Shown: positions 14,506 through 22,800, counted from the first letter of the stretch. The stretch is DNA of 26,612 nucleotides from Caulobacteraceae bacterium (GCA_004144935.1 SDZP01000033.1:1-26612), one strand, 5' to 3'. The notes: a model not told the origin generated them from the sequence alone. Program-made: numbers and translations.

Positions 14506-16113
14506 TTACCGATCCTCGATCAACATCGCCGCGCCCTTCTCGGCCATCATCAGGGTTGGGGAGTTGGTGTTACCGCTGACGATGCGTGGCATGGCGGAGG
14601 CGTCGACGACTCTCAGACCCCCAATGCCGCGAACCCGCATCCGCGCGTCGAGCACGGCCATCGGGTCGCCGTCCGGTCCCATGGCCGCCGTGCCGACCGG
14701 ATGAAAGATGGTCGTCCCAAGGGCCTGGGCGGCGGCAAGCAACTTGGCATCGGAAGTCTTTTCGGGACCAGGCCGGTATTCCTCCGGCCGGTATTTCGCC
14801 AGCGGCTGCTGGCCGACGATGGTCCGGGTCAGGCGGAGGGCCTCGATGGCCACCTGCCGGTCCTCCTCGGTGGAGAGGTAGCCCGGCGCGATGCGCGGGG
14901 CCGTGTCCGGGTCCGGCGAGACGACATGCACCTCGCCCCGGCTGCTGGGCCGCAGGTTGCAGACGCTGGCGGTGAAGGCCCCGAACGGATGCATGCCGTC
15001 GCCCCACTTGTCGAGCGACAGGGGCTGGAAGTGGAATTCCAGGTTGGCGGTGGCGTAGCGGGGGTTGGACCTGGCGAACAGGCCGACCTGCGACGGCGCC
15101 ATGGTCAGCGGTCCGTTGCGGAACAGGGCGTAGTCGAGGCCCATCAGTCCGCGCCGGATGAGGTTGGCGTAGTCGGTGTTGAGGGTGCGCACGCCGCTGA
15201 CCTTGAACACCGGGCGGATCTGCAGATGGTCCTGCAGGTTGGCGCCGACCCCCGGCGAAGCCTGCGTGACGGGAATGCCCGCCGCCGTCAGCCGGGCCGG
15301 ATCGCCGATCCCCGAACGCTGCAGGATGGCCGGCGAGCCGATGGCCCCGGCCGCCAGCACCACCTCGCCCCGGGCCCGCGCCGTCACGGTCCGCCCGTGC
15401 CGGCGATACACGACGCCGACCGCCCGGCCGCCCTCGACCAGCACCCGGTCGACGGTGACGCCGGTCTCCAGCGTGAGGTTCGGCCGCTTCAGCACCGGCT
15501 TGAGGAAGGCGGTCGCCGCGCTGACCCGCAGGCCGCGCCGCTGGTTGACCTGGAAGTATGACGAGCCCTCGTTGTCGCCGGTGTTGAAGTCGTCGACCTT
15601 CGCAAACCCCGCCGCCGCGGCCGCGTCGCGGATGGCGTCGAGGATTTCCCAGCGGATGCGCGGATACTCCACCCGCCACTCGCCGCCGGAGCGGTGCTGG
15701 TCGTTGGGCGGGGCGACATGGTCCTCGTGCTTCAGGAAGGCCGGCAGCACGTCCGCCCAGCCCCAGCCCTGCAGGCCCAGCTGACGCCAGCCGTCGTAGT
15801 CGGCGGCCTGGCCGCGCATGTAGATCATGGCGTTGATGGCCGAACTGCCGCCGATCACCTTGCCCCGGGCGTAGGCCAGGGACCGTCCGCCCAGCCCTTC
15901 CTCGGCGGCGGTCTCGAACATCCAGTCCGAGCGCGGGTTGCCGATGGCGAACAGGTAGCCGGCCGGGATGTGCAGCCAGACCCAGTCGTCCTTGCCGCCC
16001 GCCTCGAGGATCAGCACCTTGCGGGCCGGATCGGCCGACAGCCGGTTGGCCAGCAGGCAGCCGGCCGAGCCGGCGCCCACGATGATGTCGTCCCAGAGGA
16101 TGTCCCCGCTCAT
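14506..16113 (-). CDS. GMC-family FAD-dependent alcohol/choline dehydrogenase-like oxidoreductase
   Basis: A 535-residue glucose-methanol-choline oxidoreductase. The dinucleotide fold GAGSAG (13-18) and LILEAGG (34-40) bind FAD; ARGKVIGGSSAINAMIYMRG is the first GMC signature, and AAGAIGSPAILQRSGIG the second. Near the C-terminus, HPVGTAAMG (His471) and SGNTNSPT (Asn517) supply the catalytic His-Asn pair. Closest characterised types are choline dehydrogenase, polyethylene-glycol dehydrogenase and AlkJ alcohol dehydrogenases, which oxidise primary or secondary alcohols and pass electrons to the respiratory chain. The start at 16113 is preferred because the flavin fold begins within ten residues and AGGA lies upstream. 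It is divergent from the amidohydrolase gene, suggesting joint control. Confidence 0.93.
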   Translation of the reverse strand: MSGDILWDDIIVGAGSAGCLLANRLSADPARKVLILEAGGKDDWVWLHIPAGYLFAIGNPRSDWMFETAAEEGLGGRSLAYARGKVIGGSSAINAMIYMRGQAADYDGWRQLGLQGWGWADVLPAFLKHEDHVAPPNDQHRSGGEWRVEYPRIRWEILDAIRDAAAAAGFAKVDDFNTGDNEGSSYFQVNQRRGLRVSAATAFLKPVLKRPNLTLETGVTVDRVLVEGGRAVGVVYRRHGRTVTARARGEVVLAAGAIGSPAILQRSGIGDPARLTAAGIPVTQASPGVGANLQDHLQIRPVFKVSGVRTLNTDYANLIRRGLMGLDYALFRNGPLTMAPSQVGLFARSNPRYATANLEFHFQPLSLDKWGDGMHPFGAFTASVCNLRPSSRGEVHVVSPDPDTAPRIAPGYLSTEEDRQVAIEALRLTRTIVGQQPLAKYRPEEYRPGPEKTSDAKLLAAAQALGTTIFHPVGTAAMGPDGDPMAVLDARMRVRGIGGLRVVDASAMPRIVSGNTNSPTLMMAEKGAAMLIEDR

Positions 16114-16206
16114 GGCGGCGATCCTAGAGCGCGCCGCGTCCCACCCCAAGGTGGGCCACGCATACGAAGCGGGTCGATCGCCAAGCGGCTCAAGCGAGAA
16201 CCGCGC

Positions 16207-16235
16207 TTGACGTAGGGGCGCGGCGGGTTTCGAAT
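16207..16235 (+). promoter_or_regulatory. Possible promoter for the amidohydrolase gene
   Basis: TTGACG (16207-16212) is followed after 17 bases by TCGAAT (16230-16235), a fair -35 and a poor -10. It lies in the 159-base divergent gap between the GMC and amidohydrolase genes, 38 bases before the amidohydrolase start. Weak evidence only. Confidence 0.3.
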
Positions 16236-16272
16236 GTCCGGTACGCTCCGCAAGAGAGCCGGGAGATACGCC

Positions 16273-17401
16273 ATGCCCTATGTCGAAGGCCAGACCGTCC
16301 ACGACGCCGACGCCCATGTCATGGAGCTGCCCGGCACTATCGAGCAGTATATCGACCCCGCCTATCGCGAAGCCCTGTCGGCGAAGCTGCGTAAAAAGTC
16401 CGACGGGTTCGCCGACGAGGCCCGCGCCCTGCAGCAGGATCCGGACTTCCGGGCCGGCGCCGACGAGGCGTTGCTGCTGCGCAAGAACTACCAGGCCATG
16501 GGGGCTTTCGATAAGGCCGACCGGCCACGCGCGGTCGACCTGCTGGGGTTCGCCAGCCAGCTCGTCTTCTCCACCGCCGGCCTGTTCCTGTTCAGCCTCG
16601 AGCACGGCGACGACGCGACCCTGGCCGTCGAGGCGGCCCGGGCCCACAACCGCATGATGATCGACTACTGCTCGGTCGACCGCCGCCTGCTGCCGACGGC
16701 CTACGTGCCGTTGGTCGACCGCGCCCGCGCCGTCCAGGTGGCCCGCGAGGCGATTGCGATGGGCGCCAAGGGCCTGATGATCCCCAGCCGGGTTCCGAAG
16801 CACCACGCCCCCAGCCACGCCGACTTCGACCCGCTCTGGGCCCTGGCACAGGAGGCCGGCCTGCCGATCCTGTTCCACGTCGGCGGCGAGCAGAAGACCG
16901 ACCCGGCCTACTTTGAGAACGGCGGGCCGCAGGTGCTCGACTTCCACGGCGGGGCCGAAGACCCTGCCGGTGCTGGTCTTCGACGGCGTCTTCGATCGCT
17001 TCCCGGACCTGAAGTTCGGGGCCATCGAGCTGGGCGCCGGCTGGCTGCCCAGCCTGATGCAGTTCATGGATTCAGCGGCCCTGGCCTTCCATCGCGAAGA
17101 GCGCATCCAGAAGCTTTCGGCGAAACCCAGCGAGATACTGAAGCGGCAGTTCTTCGCCACCCCCTACCCGCACGAGAACGTCGGCTGGATCATCGCCAAT
17201 GGCTGCGAGGACATCGCCCTCTTCTCGAGCGACTACCCGCACGTCGAGGGCGGCCGCAATCCGCTGAAGCGTTTCAACGAAAGCCTGGACGGGGTGTCTG
17301 CGACGGCGCGCCGCAAGTTCTTCCGCGACAACTTCATCGCCATGATGGGCAAGGGCCTGGCCGAGGATCTGCGGGACATCCCCGGCCAGGTCGCCGCCTG
17401 A
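16273..17401 (+). pseudogene. Amidohydrolase (ACMSD-like metal-dependent hydrolase), frameshifted
   Basis: The start at 16273 has GGGAGA upstream. The first frame encodes a TIM-barrel amidohydrolase N-terminus (HDADAHVME metal motif at 10-18, GAKGLMIPS, PILFHVGGE) up to DFHGGAE, about residue 229. There the homology moves by +1: from 16961 the second frame reads TLPVLVFDGVFDRFPDLKFG, then SSDYPHVEGGRNPLKRF with the catalytic Asp-His region, to the stop at 17401. From memory of the family, about 13 residues normally lie at the junction, so a deletion of 3n+2 bases (roughly 38-41) seems likelier than a single-base error. Relatives decarboxylate or hydrolyse carboxylated substrates with zinc. 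As written it cannot make the full protein; an assembly error remains possible. Confidence 0.82.
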
Positions 17402-17409
17402 GCAGGTAA

Positions 17410-17439
17410 AAACGGGCGGAGCCATCGCCCCGCCCGTTT
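17410..17439 (+). terminator. Rho-independent-type terminator after the amidohydrolase
   Basis: AAACGGGCGG (17410-17419) pairs perfectly with CCGCCCGTTT (17430-17439), a 10-bp stem with a 10-base loop ending in a short T run, eight bases after the amidohydrolase stop. It is the clearest intrinsic terminator shape in the window. Confidence 0.65.
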
Positions 17440-17465
17440 CCCGATCGGTCCCCGACCATGAGACT

Positions 17466-17615
17466 CCCTTCCCCCTCCATGGGGGAAGGGTTGGGGATGG
17501 GGGTGCTCGCAGCGGCCCATAAGCGAAGGTCAAAGAGGGCGCAGAAGCCTCAAGAGCGCTTCCGCCCACATCGAGCGAACACCCCCTCCCAACCCTCCCC
17601 CATAGAGGGGGAGGG
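17466..17615. repeat. Intergenic inverted repeat (CCCTTCCCCC / GGGGGAGGG type)
   Basis: An imperfect pair of arms, about 17466-17503 and 17582-17615, each with an internal hairpin around CATGGGGG or CCCCCATAG. It fills the space between the amidohydrolase terminator and the convergent hydrolase stop. No gene is seen between the arms. Confidence 0.65.
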
Positions 17616-17636
17616 CTTTCTGTGCGGAGCTGGAGA

Positions 17637-18458
17637 TCAGCCTTCGATAAACGCCAGCAGATCGGCGTTGATCTGGTCGGCGTGGGTGGTCGGCATCCCA
17701 TGCGGATAACCGGCGTACGTCTTGAGCACCGCGTCCTTGATCAGCGCCGCCGCCTTCGGGGCCGAATTGGCGTAGGGCACGACCTGGTCGTCGTCGCCGT
17801 GCATCACCAGGGTCGGGACGCTCAGCGCCTTGAGGTCGTCGGTGAAGTCGGTTTCCGAGAAGGCGGCGATGCCGTCGTGGTGGGCCTTTACGCCGCCCAT
17901 CATGCCCTGCCGCCACCAGTTCATCCGCACGCCCTCCTTCGCCGTCACGCCATCCCGGTTGTAGCCGTAGAAGGGGATGGTGAAGTCCCAGTAGAACTGA
18001 GCGCGGTTCTCGGCGGTGTCCTTGCGGATGCCGTCGAACAACGCCATCGGCACGCCGTCGGGGTTCGCATCGGTCTGCAGCATGAGCGGGGTGACGGCGC
18101 TGATCAGCACGGCCTTGGCCACCCGTCCCTGACCCTTCCGGGCGACATAGCGGGCGACTTCGCCGCCGCCGGTCGAGTGGCCGATATGGATGGCGTCCTT
18201 CAGGTCCAGCGCCTCATAGAGTTCGGCGGCGTCGCTGACGTAGGTGTCCATGTCGTGGCCGCCCGCGGTCTGGGCCGAGCGGCCGTGGCCCCGGCGGTCA
18301 TGGGCGATGACCCGGTAGCCGCGGGCCAGGAAGAACATCATCTGGCTGTCCCAGTCGTCCGAGCTGAGCGGCCAGCCGTGGTGGAAGACGATCGGTTGGC
18401 CGGAGCCCCAGTCCTTGTAGAAGAGGTCCGTGCCATCGCTGGTGGTGAAGATCGTCAT
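17637..18458 (-). CDS. Alpha/beta hydrolase, cofactor-free haloperoxidase/arylesterase type (cytoplasmic)
   Basis: A 273-residue hydrolase with Ser95 in GHSTGGGE, Asp224 in GDDDQVVP and His253 in GYPHGMP, plus the family segment FYKDWGSGQPIVFHHGWPLS. The start at 18458 is fixed by AAGGAG upstream; the longer in-frame extension is Ser/Pro-rich and has no family match. It is a close paralogue of the exported enzyme at 2831-3766 but lacks a signal peptide. It follows the pirin gene by 40 bases in one operon. Family members hydrolyse aryl or other esters and can form peracids with peroxide. The pirin neighbour suggests a role in handling aromatic or flavonoid-type compounds or oxidative stress, which is inference. 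Confidence 0.92.
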   Translation of the reverse strand: MTIFTTSDGTDLFYKDWGSGQPIVFHHGWPLSSDDWDSQMMFFLARGYRVIAHDRRGHGRSAQTAGGHDMDTYVSDAAELYEALDLKDAIHIGHSTGGGEVARYVARKGQGRVAKAVLISAVTPLMLQTDANPDGVPMALFDGIRKDTAENRAQFYWDFTIPFYGYNRDGVTAKEGVRMNWWRQGMMGGVKAHHDGIAAFSETDFTDDLKALSVPTLVMHGDDDQVVPYANSAPKAAALIKDAVLKTYAGYPHGMPTTHADQINADLLAFIEG

Positions 18459-18498
18459 GGTCCTGCTCCTTGGGTTGGACTGGGGCTGAGCGTTGAAA

Positions 18499-19197
18499 TC
18501 AGGCGGCGTCGACGAGGACGATTTCAGCATCCTCGAGGGCTGTGACAGTCAGTATGGCCTCGTTGGCGATGGCGGCGCCGTCGCGCGCGTCGATGCGCAC
18601 CCCGTTGACCTCGACTGAGCCAAAGGCCGGCACCAGGTAGCCGTGGCCGCCCTCGCGGAGGGCATATTCGGCCGTCTCGCCGGCCTTCAGCGTGGCGCCG
18701 ACGATGCGGGCGTTGGTGCGGATCGGCAGGGCGTCGTCGTCATTGGCGAAGCCGCTGGCCAGGGTCACGAACCGACCCGAACGATCGCCCTTGGGGAAGG
18801 GCTTGGCGCCCCAGGCCGGGGCCTCGCCGCGGCTGGCCGGCTCGATCCAGATCTGGAAGATCTTCGTCGTGTCGCTCTCGCGGTTGTACTCGGAGTGGCG
18901 CACGCCGGACCCGGCGCTCATCACCTGCACATCGCCCGCCTCGGTGCGGCCGGTGTTGCCCAGGCTGTCCTGGTGGGTGATCGCCCCCTCGCGGACGTAG
19001 GTGATGATTTCCATGTCGGCGTGCGGATGCGGCGGGAAGCCGGTGCCGGGAGCGATGGTGTCGTCGTTCCACACCCGGATCGGGCCCCAGCCCATCCTGG
19101 CCGGATCGTAGTAGCCGGCAAACGAGAAGTGGTGCTTGGCGTCGAGCCAGCCGTGGTTGGCGCCGCCGAGGGTCGAGAAGGGTCTGCGTTCGATCAT
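18499..19197 (-). CDS. Pirin family protein (YhaK/quercetinase-like)
   Basis: A 232-residue bicupin. The N-terminal cupin carries the pirin metal site: His57 and His59 in HPHADMEIITY, then His101 and Glu103 in SGVRHSEY, matching the four ligands known for pirins. The C-terminal cupin lacks ligands. Bacterial pirins such as E. coli YhhW show quercetin 2,3-dioxygenase activity; others act as redox-responsive partners. The start at 19197 has GGAGA at a good distance. It is first in an operon with the hydrolase 40 bases downstream and divergent from a LysR regulator across 105 bases, the standard layout for LysR control. Confidence 0.93.
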   Translation of the reverse strand: MIERRPFSTLGGANHGWLDAKHHFSFAGYYDPARMGWGPIRVWNDDTIAPGTGFPPHPHADMEIITYVREGAITHQDSLGNTGRTEAGDVQVMSAGSGVRHSEYNRESDTTKIFQIWIEPASRGEAPAWGAKPFPKGDRSGRFVTLASGFANDDDALPIRTNARIVGATLKAGETAEYALREGGHGYLVPAFGSVEVNGVRIDARDGAAIANEAILTVTALEDAEIVLVDAA

Positions 19198-19288
19198 GAC
19201 TGTCTCCGGGGGAGCGTCCGTTCGCTCCGTTGCCCAGAAGATGCAGACAGACCGTCCGACAAGAAATAGAAACATCAGAACTTCATTG

Positions 19289-19298
19289 TTTCCGGAAA
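19289..19298. promoter_or_regulatory. Palindrome overlapping the LysR translation start region
   Basis: TTTCCGGAAA is a perfect 10-base palindrome five bases before the LysR ATG, within the AT-rich divergent gap to pirin. It overlaps the LysR ribosome site, where a bound regulator would block its own expression. The role is inferred. Confidence 0.4.
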
Positions 19299-19302
19299 TG
19301 AC

Positions 19303-20220
19303 ATGCGCCGCCTTCCCGATTTCGAAGCCTGGGCCGTGTTCGCCAAGGTGGCCGAGCTGGGCTCCTTCTCGCGGGCGGCTGACGAGCTCGGGCTTTCCAA
19401 GCCGACGGTCTCGAAAGTCATCGGGCGGCTTGAGGCCAGTCTCGGCTTTTCGCTGCTGAACCGCACCTCGCGGCGGCTGGCCCTGACCGAGGCCGGCCGC
19501 GCCTCGCTGGACCGGGCCGTGCGGATCCTCAGCGAAGGCCAGGCGGCGGAGGACGAGGCGCTGGCGCAGTCGACCATCCCGCGCGGCCGGGTGCGGATCA
19601 GCGCGCCCCTGTCCTTCGGCATCGCCTATCTGGGCGCGGCCCTGACCGGGTTCCTGGCGGCGTATCCGGAGATCACCCTGGATCTGGCGCTCAGCGACCG
19701 GCACGTCGATGTGGTGGCCGAGGGGTTCGATCTGGCGGTGCGCATCGCCAGCCTGGAGGACTCCTCCCTGCTGGCCCGACGGCTGTGCACGGTGCGCCTG
19801 CTGCTTGTCGGGGCCCCGGCCTATTTCGAGCGGCGCGGGCGGCCCAGCCATCCCGGCGAACTCGTCAGTCATGAGGCGATGATCTACACCGGCGGGGCAT
19901 CGCGCGGCGTCTGGCGTTTCACCCACCCGACCTTCGGCGAGGCGGCGGTCGAGCCGGCGGCGCGGCTGCTGACCGACAACGCCGACATGCTGATCCCCGG
20001 GTTGCTGGCCGGCCAGGGCCTGGCGCTGCAACCGGAATTCCTGGTCTGGCGTGAACTTCGGGACGGTCGGCTGGAGGTGGCCATGCCGGATTGGGCGCCG
20101 CCGCTGCTCGGCCTCTACCTGCTGACTCCGCCCAGCCCCCTGCGACCCTTGCGGGTGCAGGTGCTGGTGGAGCATCTGGCCCGGTCCCTGGCCGATCCGC
20201 CATGGGTCTCCGGGCGCTGA
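19303..20220 (+). CDS. LysR-family transcriptional regulator
   Basis: A 305-residue LysR regulator. The winged helix-turn-helix is at about 21-43 (SFSRAADELGLSKPTVSKVI), followed by FSLLNRTSRRLALTEAGR and a linker helix. The substrate-binding domain follows (RVRISAPLSFGIAYLGAALT, then LDLALSDRHVDVVAEGFDLA), most like the CrgA/AaeR-type subgroup that senses small aromatic or oxidised ligands. It is divergent from the pirin-hydrolase operon and probably controls it. It ends three bases before the convergent DUF2171 stop. Confidence 0.95.
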   Translation: MRRLPDFEAWAVFAKVAELGSFSRAADELGLSKPTVSKVIGRLEASLGFSLLNRTSRRLALTEAGRASLDRAVRILSEGQAAEDEALAQSTIPRGRVRISAPLSFGIAYLGAALTGFLAAYPEITLDLALSDRHVDVVAEGFDLAVRIASLEDSSLLARRLCTVRLLLVGAPAYFERRGRPSHPGELVSHEAMIYTGGASRGVWRFTHPTFGEAAVEPAARLLTDNADMLIPGLLAGQGLALQPEFLVWRELRDGRLEVAMPDWAPPLLGLYLLTPPSPLRPLRVQVLVEHLARSLADPPWVSGR

Positions 20221-20223
20221 ACG

Positions 20224-20463
20224 CTATTCGTCGTCGGGTTCATCTTCCAGCGTCACGGCCACGTCGCCGTTGGCCGACAGCCGGACGGTGCCGTCCTCGA
20301 CCGTCGCGACCAGGCCGCCGTCGATATAGTGGTGGTGATCGTGGGTCGTGGATTGCTTGGTCAGTTTGATGCGGTTGCCTTCGACGGCATCCACGGTGCC
20401 GACATGGACGCCGTCGGCTCCGATGACTTCGGCGTGCTCTTTGATCTGGTCTAGAATGGACAT
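20224..20463 (-). CDS. DUF2171 protein (small, PRC-barrel-like)
   Basis: A 79-residue protein with the pattern of DUF2171: an HAEVIGADGVHVGTVDAVEG opening, IKLTKQ, then a His-rich turn (HDHHHYIDGGLVATVEDG) and an acidic C-terminus. It is likely a small beta-barrel; its role is unknown, and related proteins often occur with stress genes. The start at 20463 has an excellent AAGGAG. The histidine cluster could bind metal, which is speculation. It is divergent from the SDR gene across 119 bases. Confidence 0.88.
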   Translation of the reverse strand: MSILDQIKEHAEVIGADGVHVGTVDAVEGNRIKLTKQSTTHDHHHYIDGGLVATVEDGTVRLSANGDVAVTLEDEPDDE

Positions 20464-20485
20464 GGTGTCTCCTTTCGAGCCCTAA

Positions 20486-20545
20486 CGAGCGGCGGGCGCT
20501 CGCGGTTGCCAAGCAAGGGGCTTGCCGGACCCAGGGGCGCCCCTG
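20486..20545. promoter_or_regulatory. Cluster of dyads in the DUF2171-SDR divergent gap
   Basis: CGAGCG-GCGGG-CGCTCG (20486-20502) is a 6+6 dyad, GCAAG-GGG-CTTGC follows, and CAGGGGCGCCCCTG (20532-20545) is a perfect 14-base palindrome. All three lie in a 119-base divergent gap and could be operators or structured leaders. No clear -10/-35 pair was found among them. Confidence 0.35.
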
Positions 20546-20582
20546 CAAAAGGAGCGACGCCAAAAATAGAGAGGACGCCGCC

Positions 20583-21362
20583 ATGACCTTCAAGCCCTTC
20601 GACCTGACCGGCAAGGTCGCCCTGATCACCGGCGGCAACGGCGGCATCGGACTTGGCATGGCCGAGGGCCTGGCCGCGGCCGGGGCCGACATCGTCATCT
20701 GGGGGCAGAACCCCGACAAGAACGCCAGGGCCGAAGAGACCCTGAAGGCTTACGGAACCAAGGTGCTGGTGCGGCAGGTCGATGTCTCCGACGAGCAGGC
20801 CATCGTGCGCGGCGTCGCTGAGGCCCTGGCCGAGATGGGCCGGCTCGATTTCGTGGTCGCCAACGCCGGCGTCGGCAAGGGCGCGGCCTTCACCGAGATG
20901 ACCACCGACAACTGGCGCCGGGTCACCACCGTCAACCTCGACGCCGTGTTCTGGACCTTCCGCGAGGCCGCCAAGCACATGGTCGAGCGGGCCGGGGCCG
21001 GCGATCCGGGCGGCAGCCTGCTGGTCACCTCCTCGACCTCGGCCATCCACGGCGCGCCGCGTAACCAGGCCTACGCCTCGTCGAAGGCCGCCGTTCAGGC
21101 GATGATCCGCGGCCTGGCCGTGGAGTTCGCCCGCTACGGCATCCGCGCCAACGCCGTGCTGCCGGGCTGGATCCGCTCGGACATGACCGCCGGCGCCCAG
21201 GCCAACGACAAGTTCAACGACAAGGTCATCAGCCGCGTGCCGATGCGCCGCTGGGGTGAGCCGGACGACTTCGCGGGCCTGGCCGTCTACCTCGCCTCCG
21301 ACGCCTCGCGCTTCCACACCGGCGACAGCCTGGTGATCGACGGCGGCTACACCATCTTCTAG
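20583..21362 (+). CDS. Short-chain dehydrogenase/reductase
   Basis: A 259-residue classical SDR: TGGNGGIG (16-23), NAGVGKG, and a catalytic Ser151, Tyr164 and Lys168 (YASSK). After the second strand the sequence is IWGQNPDK without an acidic residue, so NADP use is plausible. The fold and length resemble gluconate 5-dehydrogenase and 3-oxoacyl-ACP reductase-like enzymes. AGAGAGG precedes the start. The acyl-CoA dehydrogenase starts 10 bases after its stop, so both should be one operon, consistent with alcohol-to-ketone or hydroxyacyl-CoA chemistry. Confidence 0.93.
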   Translation: MTFKPFDLTGKVALITGGNGGIGLGMAEGLAAAGADIVIWGQNPDKNARAEETLKAYGTKVLVRQVDVSDEQAIVRGVAEALAEMGRLDFVVANAGVGKGAAFTEMTTDNWRRVTTVNLDAVFWTFREAAKHMVERAGAGDPGGSLLVTSSTSAIHGAPRNQAYASSKAAVQAMIRGLAVEFARYGIRANAVLPGWIRSDMTAGAQANDKFNDKVISRVPMRRWGEPDDFAGLAVYLASDASRFHTGDSLVIDGGYTIF

Positions 21363-21372
21363 AGGCGCGCTC

Positions 21373-22524
21373 TTGTCCCAGTCCTTCCCCGAGATCCGCG
21401 AAGCGGTCGCCAAGCTCTGCGCCGGGTTCCCCGGTTCCTACTGGCAGGCGCTCGACCGCGACCGCATCTACCCCACCGAGTTCGTCACCACCCTGACGCA
21501 GGCCGGCTTCCTGTCGGTGTTGATCCCGGAGGAGTACGGCGGCTCGGGGCTCGGGCTAGGGGCGGCGACGGCGGTGCTGGAGGAGATCCACCGCTCGGGC
21601 TGCAATGGCGGCGCCTGTCACGCCCAGATGTACACCATGGGCACCATCCTGCGGCACGGCACCCCGGCCCAGAAGGAAAAGTACCTGCCGGCCATCGCCA
21701 GCGGCGAGCTGCGGCTGCAGGCCTTCGGCGTCACCGAGCCCACCAGCGGCACCGACACCACCCGCCTGCGCACTTCCGCCAAGAGGGTGGGGGACAAATA
21801 CGTCGTCAACGGCCAGAAGATCTGGATCAGCCGGGCCGAGCACAGCGACCTGATGGTCCTGCTGGTGCGCACCACGGCACGCGAGGATGTGGCCAAGCCG
21901 TCGGACGGCATGAGCGTGCTGCTGGTCGACATGCGGGCGGCGGTCGACAACGGCCTGACCATCCGGCCGATCCGCACCATGCTCAACCACGCCACCACCG
22001 AACTGTTCTTCGATAACCTGGAAGTCCCGGTGGAGAACCTGATCGGGGCCGAGGGCAAGGGCTTCAGGTACATCCTCGACGGCATGAACGCCGAGCGCAT
22101 CCTGATCGCCAGCGAGTGCATCGGCGATGGCCGCTTCTTCATCGACCGCGCCTCGGCCTACGCCAAGGAGCGCGAGGTGTTCGGCCGTCCGATCGGGCAG
22201 AACCAGGGCATCCAGTTCCCCATCGCCAGGGCCCATGTCCAGCTGACCGCCGCCTCGCTGATGGTCGACAAGGCGGCGGCCATGTTCGACGCCGACGAGC
22301 CCTGCGGCACGGAGGCGAACATGGCCAAGATGCTGGCCAGCGAAGCCAGCTGGTTCGCCGCCGATATGTGCGTCCAGACCCACGGCGGTTTCGGCTTCGC
22401 CGAGGAGTACGACATCGAGCGGAAATTCCGCGAGACGCGGCTCTACCAGGTGGCCCCGATCAGCACGAACCTGATTCTCAGCCACGTCGGCACGCATGTG
22501 CTGGGGCTGCCCAAGTCGTTCTGA
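21373..22524 (+). CDS. Acyl-CoA dehydrogenase (alternative catalytic-glutamate type)
   Basis: A 383-residue flavin-dependent acyl-CoA dehydrogenase. It starts at TTG 21373, with AGAGG (overlapping the SDR stop) as ribosome site. Family marks include LIPEEYGGSGLGL, FGVTEPTSGTDTT, KIWISRAEHSDL and the C-terminal TQTHGGFGFAEEYDIERKFRE (written here as QTHGGFGFAEEYDIERKFRE). The usual catalytic YEGT near the C-terminus is replaced by YQVAPIST, so the base is probably Glu241 in MNAER, in the position used by isovaleryl-CoA dehydrogenase (DLER). This suggests a branched or bulky acyl-CoA. Electrons would go to ETF. It follows the SDR in an operon. Confidence 0.93.
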   Translation: MSQSFPEIREAVAKLCAGFPGSYWQALDRDRIYPTEFVTTLTQAGFLSVLIPEEYGGSGLGLGAATAVLEEIHRSGCNGGACHAQMYTMGTILRHGTPAQKEKYLPAIASGELRLQAFGVTEPTSGTDTTRLRTSAKRVGDKYVVNGQKIWISRAEHSDLMVLLVRTTAREDVAKPSDGMSVLLVDMRAAVDNGLTIRPIRTMLNHATTELFFDNLEVPVENLIGAEGKGFRYILDGMNAERILIASECIGDGRFFIDRASAYAKEREVFGRPIGQNQGIQFPIARAHVQLTAASLMVDKAAAMFDADEPCGTEANMAKMLASEASWFAADMCVQTHGGFGFAEEYDIERKFRETRLYQVAPISTNLILSHVGTHVLGLPKSF

Positions 22525-22530
22525 TTTTCC

Positions 22531-22653
22531 GCTCATCCCGGCGAAGGCCGGGATCCAGCGGGGCCCATGACTCTGATCCAAATTGCCCCGGTTCGCGGGC
22601 CAACCTCTTCAAAGCGGTGCGTGAGCTGGATCCCGGCCCTCGCCGGGATGAGC
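22531..22653. repeat. Intergenic inverted repeat (TCATCCCGGCG type)
   Basis: Arms 22531-22559 and 22625-22653 are reverse complements over 28 of 29 bases, each with an internal palindrome around CCCGGCGAAGGCCGGG. It starts six bases after the acyl-CoA dehydrogenase stop and may terminate that operon. The 65 bases between the arms hold no gene. The same TCATCCCGG core is seen at 3776-3900. Confidence 0.85.
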
Positions 22654-22703
22654 GGGTTGTGGGGGCTTCAAGCCCACCTTCTGACGCCTCCGCAGAATAA
22701 CAT

Positions 22704-22730
22704 TCACGCTCGTGAGAGTGAGTGTTGACA
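22704..22730 (+). promoter_or_regulatory. Dyad and -35 element upstream of the TonB receptor
   Basis: TCACG-CT-CGTGA (22704-22715) is a dyad placed nine bases before a perfect TTGACA (22725-22730). No convincing -10 follows at 16-18 bases. The position, about 70-97 bases upstream of the receptor start, fits an operator or activator site controlling the receptor-permease pair. Confidence 0.4.
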
Positions 22731-22800
22731 GATGGGCGAACATTGTCGCATCGTCCGCTCAACGGCCCCGCATCAAGACGGGCGCCGAAGGGAGGGAATG

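Noticed and set aside
16114..17160. Upstream extension of the GMC gene
   Set aside because: The extra residues overlap the amidohydrolase on the other strand and lack any motif. The flavin-binding fold begins at the start chosen here.
22531..22653. Insertion sequence
   Set aside because: The inverted arms enclose only 65 bases without a transposase, and no target duplication was seen.
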